Assembly (NCBI GenBank): GCA_003130845.1
Contig: QEXW01000041.1
Span: 1-63,796 of the forward strand
Source of the DNA: Anaerolineae bacterium
Lineage (GTDB): Bacteria; Chloroflexota; Anaerolineae; Anaerolineales; Villigracilaceae
Reading direction: 5' to 3'
DNA: 63,796 bases
Of this stretch, positions 45,167 through 54,119 are shown piece by piece (within the stretch, counting starts at the first letter, position 1; every line of letters starts with the position of its first letter). Under the pieces are notes generated by a model, which was not told the DNA's origin, searched no databases, and saw nothing but the letters and a program-made list of their open reading frames with translations. A program made the translations under genes and the position numbers.

Positions 45167-45365
45167 TCCTCACTTCCTGGTTAGCTTGAAATTAGGATTT
45201 ATGAAGTGGATTGTACAAAATCTTCTCACCCAAGGCGGTATGGCCTAACCAACTATGTGAAATCAGCCTCCCTATGGCTAGTCTACGATACATCTATATC
45301 GCTATCCTAGTGATAAAAGACATGATTTTAGTATCGTTTTTGGGGTGACCAGATGACAGCGCATT

Positions 45366-46985
45366 CTAAGGCTCTGGCATTGGCTCAAACATGCCCAAAT
45401 TCTTCCATTGGCTGAGCGCCCAGGTGCCGGTTTCGGGTGTGCTGCGGTTTTCCAGGTCGGTAAATTCGGGGTTTTGCAGTGCAGTGTGGATGGCCGTATC
45501 ATAAGCTGCTAGGGTTTCGTTTGGGGCAGGAGCCACGCCTTGCACGGCAAAAGCCGATAGAGCCAGAGCGTGTAAGTGGATGTATGGAAGCGGTGTGCCG
45601 CGTGTTGCTAGGATTTGGCGCAGAATGTTGTGGGTTCGATGGGGGTGCAGCGGGTGGCGGGCGCGGCGCCAGTTTTTCGCTGTTTTCCAGTGAATTTGGA
45701 GCGGTTCTTGCTCACCCCGTAAGGCCAGGCCGCTTAAGTCAAGGCCTGCCTGACCAGCAGCATGCAAAACGGCGGAAATGAAGCCAGGTTCCGGCTCGGT
45801 GAGTAGACCAAAGAAGGGAACGCCGGCGGGAAGGTGCTTGGTCAAATGGGTGAACAAGGCTTGAAGTGCCTCAGCGTGCCAATTCCAATCATACCGGCGA
45901 CGGCCTAATACTCTTTTGAAAGGCCCCACTGCTTCGTATCCCCACAACCAGCCAGCCCACAGCGCGGAGAGAGTCCAAAAGGCCTGATTGGGGCGCGGCA
46001 ACACTCCCATTACTGCACGGAAGGGAATTTCATGCAACTCTGCTGCTAAATTGCGCAGCGGCCCCTCGTAAATGCACAGCCCGCCACTTTCAGGCGGCTC
46101 TTCAGGCCATAGAGTATGTGCAATGGGCGGGTGTTCGGTGTGCAGGGCTTTGACCGCCGCTTCTAGCGCCATCCAAACGTTGTTTTCCCGAAACACGCTC
46201 GGAAGGATTAACTGCCGTGGACGGGGTCGTTCTATAGGGTGTGGCCACAGCGAATTGACGGCATCGAACGCCCAAAGCAACAAAGCCAGGATACAGCGCC
46301 GACGTTCTTTGCTGGTTTGAATGGCATCCAGCCGATTAATCAGCGTGCCGAGTGCATAGACAGCGCGCGGCGGATAAAAAGCCAGGGCTTCTTGCGCAAT
46401 CGGGCGATGGGGGTCTTCTGGTGGAGCAATGCGTCCCAGGGCGCGCGAACGATGTAGGGCATCGGCCCGTGACCACTGGGCAGCAAGTTGCTCATCTTCA
46501 GCCGTCGCCGGTTGTTCACCACCCGCGCCGCAAGTGCAGTTGTAAATTTTTCCGGTGAGCCTCCCGCTGCGGCTATCCCATAAAAAAGATTCCGCCGGCA
46601 GCTCCCGTTTACATTGCAGGCATTGAGTCAGATACAGGGCTTGCAGATGGGTTTCCAGCCGGTCATCTTCTTTGCGCGCCGCAGATAACTCGGCCAGAGC
46701 GGCTTGCAAATCGGCCAAGGTTGGCGGATGGGCAGCCAGATCGAGTAGAAAGCGGTTAATCGGATTGCTTGCCGTGACCAATACCCGTGCGCCGGCGCGT
46801 GCCATTTCCACACTAAAGCGGGGGCAGGCGCCAAAGGGGTCTAGCACCCAGGCACCGGCACGGATGTGCTCGGCGAGAAAGGCGCGGGCAATTCCTTCCG
46901 GGGTAGGCGGCAAGTAGCGCGCCAAAGGACCGAAAGAGTCGCTTTTTCCCCCAGAAAAATAAGGCATAGACCGAGCAAAGTCCAT
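45366..46985 (-). CDS. DNA-methylase-like protein with degenerate catalytic motif
   Basis: 539 residues. The N-terminus resembles DUF1156/adenine-specific DNA methylases: PYFSGGKSDSFG..RYLPPTPEG, then WVLDPFGACPRFSVEMARAGARVLVTASNP, fitting the SAM-binding motif I (usual DPFAGGGT). A Cys4 zinc-ribbon-like element (CLQC...CTCG) lies at ~120-155. Where such enzymes have [DNS]PP[YF] ahead of a WLS-type helix, this protein reads LPRPNQAFWTLSALWAGWLWG, so the catalytic motif is changed. Probably a SAM-binding or structural paralogue, not an active DNA methyltransferase. TATACT lies six bases upstream of the ATG. Confidence 0.55.
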   Translation of the reverse strand: MDFARSMPYFSGGKSDSFGPLARYLPPTPEGIARAFLAEHIRAGAWVLDPFGACPRFSVEMARAGARVLVTASNPINRFLLDLAAHPPTLADLQAALAELSAARKEDDRLETHLQALYLTQCLQCKRELPAESFLWDSRSGRLTGKIYNCTCGAGGEQPATAEDEQLAAQWSRADALHRSRALGRIAPPEDPHRPIAQEALAFYPPRAVYALGTLINRLDAIQTSKERRRCILALLLWAFDAVNSLWPHPIERPRPRQLILPSVFRENNVWMALEAAVKALHTEHPPIAHTLWPEEPPESGGLCIYEGPLRNLAAELHEIPFRAVMGVLPRPNQAFWTLSALWAGWLWGYEAVGPFKRVLGRRRYDWNWHAEALQALFTHLTKHLPAGVPFFGLLTEPEPGFISAVLHAAGQAGLDLSGLALRGEQEPLQIHWKTAKNWRRARHPLHPHRTHNILRQILATRGTPLPYIHLHALALSAFAVQGVAPAPNETLAAYDTAIHTALQNPEFTDLENRSTPETGTWALSQWKNLGMFEPMPEP

Positions 46986-46991
46986 GCCTTT

Positions 46992-46997
46992 AGTATA
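46992..46997 (-). promoter_or_regulatory. -10 element TATACT for the methylase-like gene
   Basis: On the minus strand TATACT is followed by six bases and ATG 46985; predicted leaderless. Confidence 0.45.
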
Positions 46998-47042
46998 GCA
47001 AAAACCGGCTGAAGTGGTCTTCTTGCAGGTCTTTTCGTTCTC

Positions 47043-48626
47043 TCAAGCCAATATTATCCGTACCTCGTAGGGATGGACTTGCATCGGACGGTTTAGAGCG
47101 CTCTCTTGCACCCCATGTGTGGAAAGCAAGACTTGCCCAGCAGATGAGCCAACCGGTGATGATACCCCGACCGTTTTGACCTGCTCGGTGAAGTTAAGCA
47201 AGACCACCATTCGTTGCTCGTTTAGGGTGCGTTCATAGGCCAAGATGCCTGGTTTGGGGGGCAGCAAAAAGCGCAATGTGCCGCGCTGAAGGGCAGGATA
47301 CGCTTTGCGCAACGCAAGCAACTGTTGCACAAAGCGGAACAAAGAATGTGGGTCGTTTTGCTGTACAGCCACATTGCGCTGGGTGTAATTGGGATGCACC
47401 GGCAGCCAGGGTTTGGCGTTGGAGAAGCCGGCGTAGGGTGAGTCGTCCCATTGCATGGGTGAACGGCAGCCATCCCGCCCTTTGTAAAATGGCCAATAGT
47501 ATTTGCCGGGTGGGTCCTGAATTTCATGCCGTTTGAGCGTAATATCTCGCATGCCAATTTCTTCGCCGTAATACAAAAAGGGCGTGCCTCGCAAGGTGAG
47601 CAACATGCCAAGTGCTACTTTAACCCGCGCATCATCCTCGCCCTTCGCATAGCGGGTGGCCGAGCGGGGCTGGTCGTGATTGCTCAAGACGTAATTGGGC
47701 CAGCCGCTCTCACCAAGCGCCTGCTCCCACTTCAGGATTCCTTCGGCAAAATCGGCTGCCGAGAATTTGCGGAACAAAAAATCAAAATTGAAGGCGGCGT
47801 GTAGTTTATCAGGGCCGCAATATGAGGCGGCTTTTTCGGGTGTGGCGATGAACGTTTCACCGACGGCATAGCGTTGCGGGTATTGGTCGAGGAGCGCGCG
47901 GATTTCGGTCAGCAGCGGGTGCATTTCGGGTTGGTCAATATCGTAGAGGTGCCATTGCCGGTCGAAGGCGCGTAAGGCCAAGCCCGCTTTGCGAGGGTTG
48001 TTCGGAAAATCGGGATGTTTGAAATAGACGTTGAAGACATCCAAGCGGAAGCCATCCACGCCGCGCTCGGCCCAAAACCGAAAGACATCCAGCATCTCAC
48101 GACGCACCTGGGGGTTGCGCCAGTTCACATCGGGCTGCTCTTTTAGAAACATGTGGAAGTAATAGGCGCCGGTTGTCTGGTCCCATTCCCAGCCGCTGCC
48201 GCCGAAGACCGATTGCCAATTGTTGGGTTTTTCACGCCACAAATACCAATCCCGCTTGGGGTTGTCGCGGCTCGAGCGCGATTCGAGGAACCAAGGGTGT
48301 TGATTGGAGGTATGGTTTAACACCAGGTCTACCACAACGCGGATTCCGCGCCGATGGGCTTCAGCCACCAACTGGTCAAAATCCGCCAACGTGCCGAAGA
48401 GCGGGTCTACGTTTTTGTAATCACTCACATCGTAGCCAAAATCGGCTTGGGGCGAGGGGTAAAACGGGGAAAGCCAGATAGCATCAATGCCCAGTTGGGC
48501 AAGATAATCGAGCTTACCGGTAATGCCGGGCAGGTCGCCAATGCCATCGCCATTCGAATCGGCAAAGGAACGCGGGTAAATCTGGTAAATGACGCCATCG
48601 CGCCACCAGAGAAAGTCATTATTCAT
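47043..48626 (-). CDS. GH13 alpha-glucosidase / oligo-1,6-glucosidase type enzyme
   Basis: 527 residues from ATG 48626 (AAGGAG eight bases upstream; a TTG one codon earlier is less likely). GH13 motifs: VVVDLVLNHTS, nucleophile Asp in GVDGFRLDVFNVYFK (~200), acid/base Glu in AVGETF (~256) and the third Asp in LSNHDQPR (~325). The start DFLWWRDGVIYQIYPRSFADSNGDGIGDL is typical of the oligo-1,6-glucosidase/alpha-glucosidase branch. Cytoplasmic, hydrolysing short alpha-glucosides; preferred linkage uncertain. Confidence 0.92.
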   Translation of the reverse strand: MNNDFLWWRDGVIYQIYPRSFADSNGDGIGDLPGITGKLDYLAQLGIDAIWLSPFYPSPQADFGYDVSDYKNVDPLFGTLADFDQLVAEAHRRGIRVVVDLVLNHTSNQHPWFLESRSSRDNPKRDWYLWREKPNNWQSVFGGSGWEWDQTTGAYYFHMFLKEQPDVNWRNPQVRREMLDVFRFWAERGVDGFRLDVFNVYFKHPDFPNNPRKAGLALRAFDRQWHLYDIDQPEMHPLLTEIRALLDQYPQRYAVGETFIATPEKAASYCGPDKLHAAFNFDFLFRKFSAADFAEGILKWEQALGESGWPNYVLSNHDQPRSATRYAKGEDDARVKVALGMLLTLRGTPFLYYGEEIGMRDITLKRHEIQDPPGKYYWPFYKGRDGCRSPMQWDDSPYAGFSNAKPWLPVHPNYTQRNVAVQQNDPHSLFRFVQQLLALRKAYPALQRGTLRFLLPPKPGILAYERTLNEQRMVVLLNFTEQVKTVGVSSPVGSSAGQVLLSTHGVQESALNRPMQVHPYEVRIILA

Positions 48627-48681
48627 CAACAGGCTCCTTATGCGAATTTGCGTGTACTTACAGAATTTTAATTCACTTCGA

Positions 48682-48710
48682 CCGACAAAACGCCAATTTC
48701 ATGCTATCAT
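48682..48710 (+). promoter_or_regulatory. Promoter for the receiver-GAF gene, predicted near-leaderless
   Basis: CCGACA (48682-48687), 17 bp, TATCAT (48705-48710), then eight bases to ATG 48719; no ribosome-binding site. Confidence 0.5.
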
Positions 48711-48718
48711 AAACGGGT

Positions 48719-49876
48719 ATGTCACCCTCAAATAGCGAAAAAATCCTCATCGTAGAAAGTGACCCGGATGTCAGCGACCTGATTGGACGGCAGGCGCTGC
48801 AACCTTTGGGCTATCGGGTCGAAGTTGCTGCGGATGGACCCAGTGCCATCCGACAAGCCATTCAGTTTCAGCCAGACGTCATTCTGGCGAATTTAAACTT
48901 ACCGGGGCTGGGCGCCAAAGATTTACTCGTTGCGCTCTCTTCGCAGGGGCTTTCTGTGCCGGTCATCGTTTTGGCCGAAAAAGGCCAGGAGCCGCACGTC
49001 ATTCAGACCTTTCGGCTGGGGGCGTTCGATTACTTGATGCTGCCGGTCCGCGAGGCAGAGGTGGTCTCGGCGGTGGAGCGTTCGCTCTCGCAAACGCGCG
49101 AGGCGCGCGAACGCGCCAAGTTAGATGCCCAACTCAAACAAGCCAATGCCGAGTTGCAGCGCCGGGTGCGTGAATTGACCACCATTTTCTCGGTGGGGCG
49201 CGCGGTGATTTCGATTACCGACCAACGCGCCTTGTTTGAGAAAATTGTGGAAGCCGCAGCGCAGATTGCCGAGGCTGATGTGGCTTGGCTGACGATTAAA
49301 GACGAAAAATCGAAAGCCTTTTTGCTCTCGGCGCATCGCGGCCTGCCAGACGCCTGGGCCAAGAAACTCGGTCAACCGTTGGATGATGGCATTGGCGCGT
49401 TGGTTGCCATGTCTGCCGAAACGTTGGAAATTCACGGCGCGCCGTTGGCCAAGTTTAAGGTGGCTTCGTTGGGCAAGGCCGCCATGGTGGTTCCCATCAA
49501 GGTCAAAAACGAGGCGATTGGCTTGATGACGGTGATACGTAAGGCCGAGCGACCGTTTTCTGCCGGCGAGCAGACCATTCTCGAGGCGATTGCCGATTAT
49601 GCCTCGATTTCTCTTATCAACGCCAGTTTGTTCCGCGCGCTCTCGCAAACGGCTGAGCTGGCCAAAGCCGGTGAACAGCGCAAAACCGATGAACTTGCCC
49701 AAATGCGCAAGGAACTCCATTCGACAATTCAAGTGATTGGCTATCCCTTAGAACTGTTGGTTTCAGGCAAAATGGGCAACCTGACCGAGCAACAGAAGCA
49801 AGCGGTTGAAACGGTTCATGCTGGGGTTCGGCATTTGGCCCTGATTTTGAATCAACAAAAAACGCAACCGCGCTGA
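48719..49876 (+). CDS. Pseudo-receiver / GAF protein with kinase-like dimerisation tail
   Basis: 385 residues. Residues ~8-125 have the receiver fold (ILIVESDPDV), but the phospho-acceptor position reads Asn (VILANLNLPG) and the conserved Lys is replaced (YLMLPVRE), so normal phosphorylation is not expected. A coiled coil and a GAF domain (~160-310) follow. The C-terminus (~330-385) resembles a HisKA helix pair but has Lys where the His should be (RKELHSTIQVIGYPLELL), and there is no ATPase domain. Likely a signal-binding scaffold acting with the kinase encoded 132 bp downstream, which has a similarly altered receiver. Confidence 0.75.
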   Translation: MSPSNSEKILIVESDPDVSDLIGRQALQPLGYRVEVAADGPSAIRQAIQFQPDVILANLNLPGLGAKDLLVALSSQGLSVPVIVLAEKGQEPHVIQTFRLGAFDYLMLPVREAEVVSAVERSLSQTREARERAKLDAQLKQANAELQRRVRELTTIFSVGRAVISITDQRALFEKIVEAAAQIAEADVAWLTIKDEKSKAFLLSAHRGLPDAWAKKLGQPLDDGIGALVAMSAETLEIHGAPLAKFKVASLGKAAMVVPIKVKNEAIGLMTVIRKAERPFSAGEQTILEAIADYASISLINASLFRALSQTAELAKAGEQRKTDELAQMRKELHSTIQVIGYPLELLVSGKMGNLTEQQKQAVETVHAGVRHLALILNQQKTQPR

Positions 49877-49995
49877 ACGGCTGATGGCCTGGACTCGATG
49901 AAAGCGTTCGATTTGAGTTTACTTGTGCCAAACCATGTGACTTGGATATGCGCCAATTCAGCACCCTGGGCATGGGGGTATCGCTTTTTTTAAGG

Positions 49996-50001
49996 TAGAA
50001 T
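49996..50001 (+). promoter_or_regulatory. -10 element TAGAAT for the following sensor kinase
   Basis: TAGAAT with seven bases to ATG 50009; no ribosome-binding site and no good -35. Confidence 0.45.
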
Positions 50002-50008
50002 TATCAAT

Positions 50009-51943
50009 ATGCCACAGATGGATTTAATTTTGCTCGCAATGGAAGAAACCCCTACCCTGGGATTGCTGGAGCGCGCTTTACGCGCTGGTGGCTATGCCGT
50101 GGCTGTGGCTAAAGACCCGGCAACGCTGGAAAAAGTGTTGTTGGAAACCATCCCCAATTTACTTGTCATCACGGAAACGCTCGGCGGAAAAAAAGGCATA
50201 GACCTGGCCGCGAACGTCTTAGAGCGCTTCCCGACCATGCCAATCATTTTCTTTGCGAATGCCGATAACCCGGCTCTGGTCAAGCAGGCGCTCAAACTCG
50301 GCTTGAGTGATTATCTGCATCCTCCGCTCAAGATAGACGACATCGTTCATGCCATTCAACGCAGCCAAAAGCGCGCTCAACAACTGGGTGACTGGGTGCG
50401 CCGCGAAATCCGCCGCACCACCGCTTCGCTGGAACAGCGCGTAGATGAAATGGGCACGCTCGTCAAGCTCGGACGCGCCATCACCTCGACGCTTGACTTG
50501 GACAGCGTTTTGACCAGTGTGGTCACCGCAGCGGTTGAGTTGACCAATGCCGAAGAAGGCCATTTGCTCTTGCTCGATGAAGAGACCAACGAACTCTACA
50601 TGCGGGCTGGGCGCAACTTTGAAGAGAACTTTGCCCGCACCTTTCGCTTGCCGGTCAAAGATACTCTGGCCGGGCAAGTCATTCACACCGGTCAGCCCAT
50701 CGCGTTCAACCACGATTCCCCCAACAAAATCAAGACCGCCTATCTGGTCTATTCGCTCATTTACGTCCCTCTGCGGTCGCATGACCGGGTGATTGGCGTT
50801 TTAGGTGTAGATAATCGGCAGTCCAAACGCCCCTTTAGCCAGCACCATGAATTGCTGATGACCGTTTTGGCTGAGTATGCGGCCATTGCCATTGAGAACG
50901 CTCAGCTGTACCAAGCCACCGAAAATGAGCGCAGCAAATTAGCCGTCACCATCAATAACATCCAGGATGGTGTCATCCTGCTGGATAAAGAAAATCGCAT
51001 TATTCTGATTAACCCGGCCGTGCGCCGCATTTTTGGCTTAGGGTTGGGAGATTTCACCGGCAAGCCAGTGTTGGAGGTCATTAGCAACAACGATTTCACC
51101 ACCTTGCTCAATTCCATTCGCCAGCAAAGCCCGCTCAAAGCCAACGAAGTGACCTTTGAGGATGGACGAGTGTTTAATTATCAGTACACGCCCATTCCAG
51201 AAATCGGGTCGGTCATTACGTTGGAAGACATCTCCCATTTGAAGATGCTCGACCGACTGAAGAGTGATTTCATTCACACCATTTCGCATGATTTACGCTC
51301 GCCCTTGACCGCCATCATGGGCTATGTGGAATTGCTGGACCGCGTAGGCCCGCTCAACGACCAGCAAAAGCAATTTGTGCGGCATGTGCAGGCCAGCGCA
51401 CAAAACATCACCGCCCTGGTGAATGACCTGCTCGATTTAGGACGTATTGAAGCCGGTTTTGATACCCGCAAGGACGATGTTTCCCTCGAACAAATTCTGC
51501 AATTTACAGTAGATAACTTAGGCCGACAGATTGCTGATAAGAAGCTGGATTTCCAAGTTCATCTTGACCCTCAACTGCCCATGTTGCGCGGCAACCCGAT
51601 TCGCTTGCGGCAGATGGTGGACAACCTGCTGGTGAACGCCGTCAAATACACACCGGAGGGCGGCAAAGTGACCGTCTCCTTGCGGCGCGAAGACTCGCAG
51701 GTCATTTTCGAGGTAGCCGATACCGGGGTGGGCATTCCACCGGCCGACCAGCCACACATTTTTGAGAAGTTCTATCGCGCCAGCAACGCGCCCAAAGGCA
51801 CCCCCGGCACCGGGCTGGGGTTGGCCATTGTGCGTTCGATTGTGGAAAATCACCAGGGGCGCATTTGGGTCGAATCGAAAGTGGGACAAGGGACCAAGTT
51901 CGTTGTCGTCTTGCCGGCGGCGGAACAGGCCGCAGCTTCGTAA
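50009..51943 (+). CDS. Sensor kinase: pseudo-receiver, GAF, PAS, HisKA, HATPase
   Basis: 644 residues, no membrane segment. The N-terminal ~120 residues have receiver-like spacing but lack the acidic pair (LILLAMEETP), the phospho-Asp (LLVITETLGG) and the Lys (YLHPPLK). GAF at ~150-300, PAS at ~310-415 (INNIQDGVILLDKENRIILINPAVRRIFG). The kinase part is intact: HTISHDLRSPLTAIMGYVELL (~425), N-box NLLVNAVKYTPEGG, VADTGVGIP and GTGLGLAIV. It should autophosphorylate; its target is unknown since no receiver with an intact Asp lies next to it. Partner of the preceding protein is a reasonable inference. Confidence 0.85.
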   Translation: MPQMDLILLAMEETPTLGLLERALRAGGYAVAVAKDPATLEKVLLETIPNLLVITETLGGKKGIDLAANVLERFPTMPIIFFANADNPALVKQALKLGLSDYLHPPLKIDDIVHAIQRSQKRAQQLGDWVRREIRRTTASLEQRVDEMGTLVKLGRAITSTLDLDSVLTSVVTAAVELTNAEEGHLLLLDEETNELYMRAGRNFEENFARTFRLPVKDTLAGQVIHTGQPIAFNHDSPNKIKTAYLVYSLIYVPLRSHDRVIGVLGVDNRQSKRPFSQHHELLMTVLAEYAAIAIENAQLYQATENERSKLAVTINNIQDGVILLDKENRIILINPAVRRIFGLGLGDFTGKPVLEVISNNDFTTLLNSIRQQSPLKANEVTFEDGRVFNYQYTPIPEIGSVITLEDISHLKMLDRLKSDFIHTISHDLRSPLTAIMGYVELLDRVGPLNDQQKQFVRHVQASAQNITALVNDLLDLGRIEAGFDTRKDDVSLEQILQFTVDNLGRQIADKKLDFQVHLDPQLPMLRGNPIRLRQMVDNLLVNAVKYTPEGGKVTVSLRREDSQVIFEVADTGVGIPPADQPHIFEKFYRASNAPKGTPGTGLGLAIVRSIVENHQGRIWVESKVGQGTKFVVVLPAAEQAAAS

Positions 51944-51995
51944 TCGAGAGAAAAACCATTGCGGGTTGCTATCCGCTCATTTGGGGCGGGCAGCC

Positions 51996-52415
51996 CTATT
52001 CTTCACCGGCGACCCCACCGGCTTGCCGGACTTCAATCACTTCGCCGTGATAGTTGACGATGGCTTTGAAGCCGACCATTCCCAGCCAGAGCCGCATTTC
52101 CTCAGGGATGCCGACCTCGAACAACAAGGCGAATTGCTGGTCAATGTTTTTTAACTGGTTTTGAATGATGGCTTGGCTGAAGGGGTCTTCGGCGCCGACC
52201 ATTTTGGCGGCCTCGCGGCTGAGCAGCTCTTCGTTGCCCTGAATCACTTTTTTTATCTCGGCCAAGATGGCGCGGTCAATCTGTTCGGAGGGGATGTGCC
52301 TGCGAAAGCCGGCATCGTTAATCACATAGGCCGGTTCACTGCCAATCCAGCCCGTTTCGAGCGGGCGGTCGTCTTCGTCAAAAACCAAACCAGGGAAAAG
52401 CGCTTGGCGGGGCAT
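51996..52415 (-). CDS. Conserved-looking small protein of unknown function
   Basis: 139 residues, mostly charged, no signal peptide. The first third (FDEDDRPLETGWIGSEPAYVINDAGFRRHIPSEQID) and the middle helices show no family I recognise. It starts at the stop codon of the LURP-one-like gene (one-base overlap), so the two are translationally coupled and probably act together. Confidence 0.65.
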   Translation of the reverse strand: MPRQALFPGLVFDEDDRPLETGWIGSEPAYVINDAGFRRHIPSEQIDRAILAEIKKVIQGNEELLSREAAKMVGAEDPFSQAIIQNQLKNIDQQFALLFEVGIPEEMRLWLGMVGFKAIVNYHGEVIEVRQAGGVAGEE

Positions 52416-52993
52416 TAGCTTTGGCGTCCTTCAATGATGGCAACGAGCGTGGCAGCCGCCAACCCTAAACGGGGATCGAGGTTGGGGGAGCCAGGCAGGC
52501 GGAAATCAATGTCCATTTCGTAACGCAGCAGATTAAAGCGTTGTTTTAAGTCGGCAGCGCGTGCTGTTCCGATGGTCAAATCATAGTTCTGGGGCAGGAA
52601 GATGCCTAGCACCAAGCGGCGCACCAAGGCCAAGACCATGTCGTCCTCAAACAGCAAGCCAATTTGCCGGTCGTTTGCATCGAGCACTTGCCATTCATCA
52701 CGCAGCATGGATTGTAGTCCTTTGCGGCGCAAGGCCCCGACTTTTTCGTTGCTGGTTGTATCCACCACATCGTAGGCGGCGGAAAAATCCAAGATTTGCC
52801 GGGCTTTGATGGAGAGCACTTCTTGCTTTTTTTGTTCATCGGCATACAGGCGAATATCTTCGCGCAGTTTGAACATGCGTTGTTCGCAAAACAAAACCAG
52901 TTGACCTTGCGGGTTGTAAAAGCGCAGCTTACCCGTCAGGGCAAATACTTGGCGTTTGAGGAGATAGCGGTCATAGGAAAAAGCGCTGTGCAT
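52415..52993 (-). CDS. LURP-one/scramblase-like protein
   Basis: 192 residues with a GGAAAGG ribosome-binding site. Sequence blocks YLLKRQVFALTGKLRFYNPQGQLVLFCEQ, ILDFSAAYDVVDTTSNEKVGALRRKGLQSMLRDEW and the QIGLLFEDD strand fit the LURP-one-related/Tubby-like beta-barrel fold (related to phospholipid scramblases). There may be a hydrophobic C-terminal helix (RLGLAAATLVAII). Function in bacteria is unknown. Coupled to the small gene downstream. Confidence 0.6.
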   Translation of the reverse strand: MHSAFSYDRYLLKRQVFALTGKLRFYNPQGQLVLFCEQRMFKLREDIRLYADEQKKQEVLSIKARQILDFSAAYDVVDTTSNEKVGALRRKGLQSMLRDEWQVLDANDRQIGLLFEDDMVLALVRRLVLGIFLPQNYDLTIGTARAADLKQRFNLLRYEMDIDFRLPGSPNLDPRLGLAAATLVAIIEGRQS

Positions 52994-52997
52994 GGTT

Positions 52998-54113
52998 TCA
53001 CCTTTCCTTCCAATCAGGGATAGGGTCGTCTTCTAGGCGGTAACGTACTGGGCCAGAGAAGGGGGAAAAAACGGCTGTTTCGTAGATTAATACGCGCGTG
53101 CCGCTGCCCGGTTGGTAGATGTGCCGTTTGCCGGGGGGGACGTTGGGGGTGGTCCATCGGTAAATCCATTTGGCTTGTTCATTCGGTAAGTTGATGCACC
53201 CTGCGCTGCGCGGTGCGCCGAAGTCGTTATGCCAGTAAGTGCCGTGAAACGAAACCCCTTGGTCATTGATGTACGAAGCCCAAGGGACGCCGGGCAGGTC
53301 GTAGGCCGAACCCCCGCTCCCGCCCACCATGTGGCCGGCGGGTCGTTTGAAGAACGTTTTGAATTCCCCAGAAGGGGTGCTGGCGTAGTGCAGGTTGCCT
53401 TTGCCGCGCCCGCTGGAAATGGTGGCGGTAAAAACCACGCGTTCGCCCTCCAAGGCGGCCATTTTTTGTTCCGGCAGGCTCACCACAATCCATTTCTCTT
53501 CTTCCGGCACATCCGGCGAGAGTGGCGTCAACTCTTCGGGGGGGACAATGCGCAAATGCTCGGCGCGGAGGAAGAACACCAGGTTCAGCAAGTCATCATA
53601 GATACGATACCAGGGTTGGCCTTTTTCATCCTCAAACACCGCCCGCACCCAATAGGTGGTGCCGTAATATAAGCGGTAGCCGCGCCGCGAGTTTTTGGTC
53701 GGCTTCCAGTGCGAATCGCTAAACGGAACGGTCAATTCGGCCAGCAGTCCCTCTTTGGGGATGCTCGCTAAAGGGGGGTTTAAGCGGTTTTCGACGGGTT
53801 GGATACCTCCTGAATACACATAGCCGCCTTGCCGCAATTGATACCACACCCGGTTGTAGGCGCTTTTTTCTGGGCTGCGCACCGTTTGTTCAATTTCCAG
53901 AACTTGGTCGAATTTGTAGGTGGCAACAATGGCTGCGCTTTTTTGGGGCGCTTCATGGGCGGTGACTTTGTTCCAGCACACCCGCCCAAGCCGTGCAGCC
54001 GGTTCTGTGGCCACGACTTGCGCCAGGGGCAGGGCAGAGAGCAAGGCCCCCCCCAGCAAACCGGCGCTGAATTTAAGAAAATCGCGGCGTGAGAAGCGGT
54101 GTGGCTGGCTCAT
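52998..54113 (-). CDS. L,D-transpeptidase with Tat-type signal
   Basis: 371 residues. The signal has the twin-arginine form (SRRDFLKF) and a hydrophobic core. SH3-like repeats may occupy ~40-230. The YkuD catalytic domain (~235-345) has HGTYWHNDFGAPRSAGCINL, with the catalytic Cys in the SxGC motif. Such enzymes form 3-3 peptidoglycan cross-links or attach proteins. It starts six bases after the stop of a second L,D-transpeptidase gene on the same strand. Confidence 0.85.
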   Translation of the reverse strand: MSQPHRFSRRDFLKFSAGLLGGALLSALPLAQVVATEPAARLGRVCWNKVTAHEAPQKSAAIVATYKFDQVLEIEQTVRSPEKSAYNRVWYQLRQGGYVYSGGIQPVENRLNPPLASIPKEGLLAELTVPFSDSHWKPTKNSRRGYRLYYGTTYWVRAVFEDEKGQPWYRIYDDLLNLVFFLRAEHLRIVPPEELTPLSPDVPEEEKWIVVSLPEQKMAALEGERVVFTATISSGRGKGNLHYASTPSGEFKTFFKRPAGHMVGGSGGSAYDLPGVPWASYINDQGVSFHGTYWHNDFGAPRSAGCINLPNEQAKWIYRWTTPNVPPGKRHIYQPGSGTRVLIYETAVFSPFSGPVRYRLEDDPIPDWKER

Positions 54114-54119
54114 TCCATC

